Positions 59,884 to 64,000 of a DNA stretch of 64,000 nt are shown here, piece by piece. Made by a program: the position numbers and the translations under genes. Under the pieces are notes generated by a model. The model saw only the letters and a program-made list of their open reading frames with translations, was not told the origin of the DNA and searched no databases. Source of the stretch: Armatimonadota bacterium (GTDB taxonomy: Bacteria; Armatimonadota; Zipacnadia; Zipacnadales; UBA11051); NCBI GenBank assembly GCA_013178155.1, contig JABLXH010000003.1:1-64000 (forward strand), in the 5' to 3' direction. How positions within the stretch are numbered: position 1 is the stretch's first letter; each line of letters begins with the position of its first letter.

Positions 59884-61068
59884 ATGAGAGGCATTGCCCG
59901 CAAGAATCTCGACTATGGCTGGGGCGACCTGTGGGCAGCCAGTCGGCCATGGGCTCAGCTTGCTCCCGAAGCGGTACCACCTTGGGCCGGACAGCTTCCC
60001 GCCCGTCCCTGGCTGCTGGTGAACAGCGGGCGTGCCGCCATGCTGCTGGCCCTCCAGGCGCTGGCCTTGCCTCCCGGCTCCAGGGTAGGGGTACCGCTCT
60101 ATTGCTGTCCCACAGTCTTTGAAGCGATCACGCTGGCAGGCTGTCAGCCCGAGTTCATTGACATCGATCTGGCCTCGTATGGGGTATCGCCCACGACCGT
60201 GAAGACCAAGGCCAAGGATCTCGCGGCTCTGATTGTGGTGCACATGTTTGGCTACCCGGTGGACCTGAGAACAATGGGGGAGATAACAGGAGATAGGCCG
60301 CTGATTGAGGACTGTGCCCATGCCTATGGCAGCCGTTACCAGGGGCGGCCGGTCGGGAGCGAGGGCACGGCGGCCATCTACTCCTTCGGCCCGGCCAAGT
60401 GGCCTGCTTGCGGAGGAGGCGGAGCATTGCTGGGAGAGGTCGTGCCGGTCGCCGAGAGACTGCTGGGGCAGCGGCTGGTGCCACAAAGCTGGGGACGCCG
60501 CCTGGCCCAGGGATTGCGCCGCTGGCGACGCAGCGTCCGTAATCGCCTGCCCTCGGAAGTGCGCCGACGCCTGCAGCAAGAGCAGCAGCGGGGGGAGCCG
60601 CCAACCGCCTGGCACGTGCCGGGGCAACACCCGGAGCGCAGTGTGCCCCGGGCCATGGAGATGGGGGAGAGGCTGGTCCTGGAGCGCAAGGCGCGGCTCT
60701 TCCCGGAGCAGTTGCAGCGTCAGCAACGCTATGCACGGTTGGCAAGCGAAATCCTGGCAGATGCAGATGTCGCCTTGCCAGGTTATACCGAAGAGGCCGA
60801 ACCCAACTTCTACGTGTTGCCGCTGCGATTTGCTTCCTCGGAGAAACTGCTGCAAGTGTACGACGCCCTGGCGGCCGAAGGCGTGGAGACCCATCGCTAT
60901 CAGCGAGGCATATCGCGGATAGCGGCCCGGTACTACGGCTACCGCGGCGACTGTCCCAACAGCGAAGAGGCTGAAGAGACGGTGCTTTGGGTCCCGCTAC
61001 ACTACGGCCTGCGCGAAACCGATGTGGAACGCATTGCTCAGACCGTCCGGAAAGCCCTGAGATCCTAG
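59884..61068 (+). CDS. DegT/DnrJ/EryC1/StrS-like aminotransferase (copy 2)
   Basis: A 394-residue fold-type I protein: LLVNSGRAAMLLALQAL, VGVPLYCCPTVFEAI, PLIEDCAHAYGSRYQGRPVG (Asp for the pyridine nitrogen) and YSFGPAKWPACGGGGAL with the predicted PLP Lys. ATG 59884 has only a weak ribosome site. It is more divergent than copy 1 at 26594, with an insertion of about 80 basic residues (RRLAQGLRRWRRSVRNRL) in the small domain. An acyltransferase follows after 37 bp, repeating the arrangement at 26594-28996. Confidence 0.75.
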   Translation: MRGIARKNLDYGWGDLWAASRPWAQLAPEAVPPWAGQLPARPWLLVNSGRAAMLLALQALALPPGSRVGVPLYCCPTVFEAITLAGCQPEFIDIDLASYGVSPTTVKTKAKDLAALIVVHMFGYPVDLRTMGEITGDRPLIEDCAHAYGSRYQGRPVGSEGTAAIYSFGPAKWPACGGGGALLGEVVPVAERLLGQRLVPQSWGRRLAQGLRRWRRSVRNRLPSEVRRRLQQEQQRGEPPTAWHVPGQHPERSVPRAMEMGERLVLERKARLFPEQLQRQQRYARLASEILADADVALPGYTEEAEPNFYVLPLRFASSEKLLQVYDALAAEGVETHRYQRGISRIAARYYGYRGDCPNSEEAEETVLWVPLHYGLRETDVERIAQTVRKALRS

Positions 61069-61105
61069 CCCGCACCCGGATCCATTCCTGGTCCTGAGGA
61101 GCAGC

Positions 61106-62242
61106 ATGCTGGAGTGCCGCACAGTGACGACGGCCGAGGAGATCCGCGCTCTGGAAGAGCCATGGCGGGCGCTGGCGCTCCGCAGCCCCTCCGCCAGCGT
61201 CTTCCTGACGTGGGAGTGGATCAATGCCTGGTGTGAAGTGTACGCGGATCGCTGCCGGCTGCACTGCCTGACGGCCTGGGACGAGCGGGGAGAGCTGTGT
61301 GGCATCGCTCCCCTGGCCTTCGGCGGCGGACCGCCGCTACCCGCCGGATGCCTGGGCTTCATCTCCAGTGGCACGCGCTCGTGGGGTGTGTACATGGATT
61401 TCCTCGTGGCGCCGGAGCGGCCCGAGGAAGTCCTGCGAGCCCTGTTGAGCCATTGGGCCGCCGAACCGAAGGGGCGCAAGACGCTGTGGCTGGTGCGCAT
61501 GGAGGCGGACAGCCCCCTGCTGGCCCTGCTGCCCCAAGTTGTGGCGCCTCTGGGGCTCAACCTGACCATCTGCCCGGATCGGCCCTGTGTGCGGGGACCG
61601 TTGCCAGCCAGCGTTGACGAGTTCGTTGCCGCCATGCCCTCCAAGAGCCAGCGCAAGCGCCTGCGGCGCTACGAGCGCAAGCTGGAGGAGGAAGGGCTGG
61701 AGCTGAAGATCCGCAGCTTCTCTCGCGAGCCGGACATCGCGCCCTTGCTGGAGGCCCTGGCGGCGCATAAGGGGGCACGGGCCGAACACTTTGCAGTCGG
61801 CAGCAACTTCGCCGACCCGGCCTTCGCCCGATGTCTCGGTGACTTCATCCGTCGTCTGCAGGCTCAGGACTGGTTTGTCGGTCTCATGGGCGAGATCAAT
61901 GGCCTCCCGGTGGCCACGCGGATCGGGGCCGTCTACCGGGGCAAGCTCTACTCGTACCTCGCCAGCTTCGATGAGCGCTACGCGGAACACGGATTGGCGC
62001 ACCTGCTACTGCTGCCCTTCGTTGGCGAGGGCATTGCCCGGGGCGCCACCCAGATGGACTTCATGTCGGGGGATCAGAGTCACAAGACCGCCTACCTGGC
62101 TGGTCGGGGCCAGACGGTGACAGTCATCGTCTGCGACAGCAGTCTCTTGGGCCAGTGGCCCCTGTTGAAGCTGCTGAGCAGTCGCGCTCTGCGTCATACA
62201 GCCAAACGACTGCTCAAGCGGGAAAGAGCATCCAGCGAATGA
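61106..62242 (+). CDS. GNAT-superfamily acyltransferase, BioF2/FemAB-like (copy 3)
   Basis: A 378-residue paralogue of 9304 and 27827. SVFLTWEWINAWCEVYADRCRL at the N-terminus parallels SWAWLHGWWQVYGADKELRL in copy 2. KSQRKRLRRYERKLEEEG and QMDFMSGDQSHKTAYL (FemAB/BioF2 signature region) follow. ATG 61106 has CTGAGGAG upstream. It lies next to an aminotransferase and between two GT4 genes, supporting N-acylation of an amino sugar in the repeat unit. Confidence 0.8.
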   Translation: MLECRTVTTAEEIRALEEPWRALALRSPSASVFLTWEWINAWCEVYADRCRLHCLTAWDERGELCGIAPLAFGGGPPLPAGCLGFISSGTRSWGVYMDFLVAPERPEEVLRALLSHWAAEPKGRKTLWLVRMEADSPLLALLPQVVAPLGLNLTICPDRPCVRGPLPASVDEFVAAMPSKSQRKRLRRYERKLEEEGLELKIRSFSREPDIAPLLEALAAHKGARAEHFAVGSNFADPAFARCLGDFIRRLQAQDWFVGLMGEINGLPVATRIGAVYRGKLYSYLASFDERYAEHGLAHLLLLPFVGEGIARGATQMDFMSGDQSHKTAYLAGRGQTVTVIVCDSSLLGQWPLLKLLSSRALRHTAKRLLKRERASSE

Positions 62243-62288
62243 GGGCAACAGCCTGCTTGACCTTCCATTCCTGCGAAGGGGCACAGCG

Positions 62289-63437
62289 ATGACAGACCGG
62301 TCCTCGCGCCCCGCCGTCTGCTTCGTCGGCACCGGGCCGGTCGTCCCGAAGGTGCTGGCAGCGGAGGCGCCCGATCAGATCGGTGGAGCCGAACTGCAAC
62401 TCAAAGAGATTGCCTTTCGGCTGGCTGACCGCGGCTGGCCCATTAGTTTCGTGGTGGGTGACTACGGCCAGGAGGCCACGTGCCTGCACCCGGACATCCG
62501 CATCATCAAGGCCCACGCGCCCCATGACGACAAATCCGGGTTGCAGTTCCTGACTCGTGACCTGCCACGGTTCTGGCGGGCGCTGGGAGCCGCAGAAGCC
62601 GACATCTACTTCCAGTACGGTGTCGGTGGCCTGACAGGGCCCCTGGCATGGTTTGCCCGCCGTCGGCGACGCCGGTTCGTCTTCTGGATGGCCAGCGATT
62701 CTGACCCCCAGTGCCGCGTGCCGGGAGCCTCGCGCCTGCCCCGGTCACAGCGGTGGCTGGCCTATCAGGGGATGCGACAGGCCGATGTTCTGCTGGCGCA
62801 GACGACGGGTCAGCAGGCGCTGGCTCAACAGCACCTCGGAAGAGACAGTGAGATCCTGCCCAATATCTGGCCCGGACCGTATGAGCTCTCGCCGCCTGAT
62901 CGCGCCCGGGAGAGCGTGCTTTGGGTAGGCAGCATCCGTTCGGTCAAGCGCCCGCTGCTGCTGCCGGAGATCGCCCGGGCCCTGCCTGACATTCCGTTCA
63001 TGATGGTTGGTGGCAAGTCGCGGGGCGACGAGGCGCTCTATGACCAACTGGTGGCTGCAGTCGCAGAAACGCCCAACCTGGACTTCCGCGGCTTCGTGCC
63101 CCCCAACGAGGTGGACCGGTACTACGCCAAGGCGGCGCTGCTGGTCTGTACCTCTGCGGTGGAGGGGTTCCCAAACACCTTCTTGCATGCCTGGGGACGA
63201 GGCCGGCCTGTGGTCACCACTTACGACCCCGGTAAGCTAGTGGAGCGGGAACGTCTGGGCCAAGCGGCAGAGTCCCTGGCCGAGGTGACGGCTGCCGTAC
63301 GGAGGCTGTGGAGAGATCCGGCGCTCTGCCTGGATATCGGAGCGCGCGCTGTTCAGTACGTCCAGACACATCACCATCCCGAAATCATCATCAGTCAGCT
63401 TGAGACGCTCTTCAGCCGGCTGAGCACCACTTCCTGA
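62289..63437 (+). CDS. glycosyltransferase family 4 protein (EPS operon, copy 2)
   Basis: A 382-residue GT-B protein: QIGGAELQLKEIAFRLADRGWPI, DIYFQYGVGGLTGPLAWFARR, VLWVGSIRSVKRPLLLPEIA and AVEGFPNTFLHAWGRGRPVV. It is a paralogue of 58644. Its start ATG 62289 is 46 bases after the acyltransferase stop with GAAGGGG upstream. Adds a sugar to the EPS repeat unit; donor unknown. Confidence 0.8.
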   Translation: MTDRSSRPAVCFVGTGPVVPKVLAAEAPDQIGGAELQLKEIAFRLADRGWPISFVVGDYGQEATCLHPDIRIIKAHAPHDDKSGLQFLTRDLPRFWRALGAAEADIYFQYGVGGLTGPLAWFARRRRRRFVFWMASDSDPQCRVPGASRLPRSQRWLAYQGMRQADVLLAQTTGQQALAQQHLGRDSEILPNIWPGPYELSPPDRARESVLWVGSIRSVKRPLLLPEIARALPDIPFMMVGGKSRGDEALYDQLVAAVAETPNLDFRGFVPPNEVDRYYAKAALLVCTSAVEGFPNTFLHAWGRGRPVVTTYDPGKLVERERLGQAAESLAEVTAAVRRLWRDPALCLDIGARAVQYVQTHHHPEIIISQLETLFSRLSTTS

Positions 63438-63498
63438 GCTTCCCGTGAGAGGATAGCGGCGGTTGCTCAGGAGGCTTAGCGAAAGTGAGAGAAGGCCC

Positions 63499-64000
63499 AT
63501 GAAGAAACAGGGGCTAGTTTCCATCATCATGGCGGCGGGCAAGGGCCAGCGCATGCGCAATCCTGGCGTCAACAAGGTCTGTCTGGACATCGGTGGCGTC
63601 CCGGCCATTGTGCGGGCCCTTGACACCTATGAGACTGCCGGTATCGGCCATCATGTGATCGTGGTCGGAGAGTTGGCCGACCAGGTCATGAAGGCAGTGG
63701 GGGAGAGGTTTCCCAACTGCAGTTATGCTTACCAGCCTGTGCCTCTGGGCACCGGTAATGCCGCCAAGGTGGGGGCACGCGTCCTGCAGGACATCGGCTA
63801 CGACGGCGCTGTGCTGGTGACCGCCGGTGACAAGTACACCGAGCCAGGCGTTATCGAACGCCTCATCCGCACCTTCACTGAAGGAAACTATGACCTGGTG
63901 CTGGTAGCCGGGAGCAAGGACGACTTTCCGACCTCCGGCCGTATCGTGATGGACAGTGAGGGAGCGCCCACCAGTATCGTCGAGGTCAGTGAGATCCGGC
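63499..64000 (+). CDS. sugar nucleotidyltransferase (3' partial)
   Basis: The first 167 residues are visible: SIIMAAGKGQRMRNPGVNKVCLDIGG is the NTP-transferase signature (G-x-G-x-R-M...K), followed by GTGNAAKVGARVL and VTAGDKYTEPGVIERLI. The gene runs off the window. It resembles GlmU N-terminal and UDP-sugar pyrophosphorylase domains, which join a sugar 1-phosphate to a nucleotide. Together with the GHMP kinases at 37093 and 48899 it could complete a salvage-type nucleotide-sugar route. GAGAGAAGG precedes ATG 63499. Confidence 0.8.
   Translation, partial: MKKQGLVSIIMAAGKGQRMRNPGVNKVCLDIGGVPAIVRALDTYETAGIGHHVIVVGELADQVMKAVGERFPNCSYAYQPVPLGTGNAAKVGARVLQDIGYDGAVLVTAGDKYTEPGVIERLIRTFTEGNYDLVLVAGSKDDFPTSGRIVMDSEGAPTSIVEVSEIR

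Noticed and set aside
1-64000. Searched by eye for tRNA, rRNA, CRISPR arrays and transposases
   Set aside because: No cloverleaf with CCA-side features, no regularly spaced 25-40 bp repeat array, no rRNA-like conserved stretch and no transposase or integrase motif was seen.

Overview
This 64 kb window is high-GC bacterial chromosome from an environmental organism, most like Armatimonadota or a neighbouring poorly cultured phylum. That placement is inferred from three things: a DUF1559-type pseudopilin whose N-terminus ([20 protein letters not shown], then an [15 protein letters not shown]-like run) is typical of that group, PEP-CTERM-like proteins with an exosortase, and many secreted beta-helix, Ig-like and glycoside-hydrolase-like giants. 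Both ends cut genes (a hexulose-phosphate synthase-like gene at the left, a sugar nucleotidyltransferase at the right). I saw no rRNA, tRNA, CRISPR array, transposase or prophage.

Layout. 0-12.3 kb: a minus-strand operon (giant secreted hydrolase, ATP-grasp ligase, polysaccharide deacetylase), two adjacent PEP-CTERM-like proteins behind related leaders, a FemAB/BioF2-like acyltransferase and a pectate-lyase-like beta-helix protein. 12.4-21.9 kb: a complete phosphate regulon (phoB, phoR, a pseudopilin, an OprO/P-like porin, pstS, pstC, pstA, pstB, phoU). Four promoters there carry CTTAAC-like direct repeats every 11 bp. 22-25 kb: a RelBE/ParE-type toxin-antitoxin pair with a perfect 16-bp-arm operator, then an FHA protein and a dual-specificity-type phosphatase that share an unrecognised C-terminal domain. 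25-42 kb: a hydrolase-like protein, an aminotransferase plus acyltransferase pair, two secreted giants with related C-terminal FlgD-like domains, a tandem amidohydrolase, a lipoprotein, a glycosyltransferase, and a GHMP kinase plus GT2 pair. 42.3-50.9 kb: a third PEP-CTERM-like protein next to an exosortase operon (GHMP kinase, GT4, sugar transferase, EpsI, GT-C membrane protein, exosortase) with an approximately 800-nt non-coding leader. 50.9-54.7 kb: a plasmid-like replication/partition block (HTH replication-type protein with internal 23-bp iterons, MerR-like regulator, ParA, small partner) with a candidate RNA. 54.8-64 kb: a polysaccharide export and assembly operon (flippase, O-antigen ligase-like protein, acyltransferases, GT4 enzymes, DegT aminotransferase, nucleotidyltransferase).

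How it fits together. Most of the window serves the cell surface: making, exporting and modifying an exopolysaccharide, and sorting proteins that carry a PELST-type C-terminal signal through one exosortase. The most notable regulatory signal is a CTTGA direct repeat with an 11-bp period overlapping the -35 region and spacer of promoters for two surface-protein classes and the exosortase/polysaccharide operon. It is distinct in sequence and geometry from the Pho boxes of the same window. The other notable new element is the shared C-terminal domain that links the phosphopeptide-binding FHA protein to the neighbouring phosphatase.
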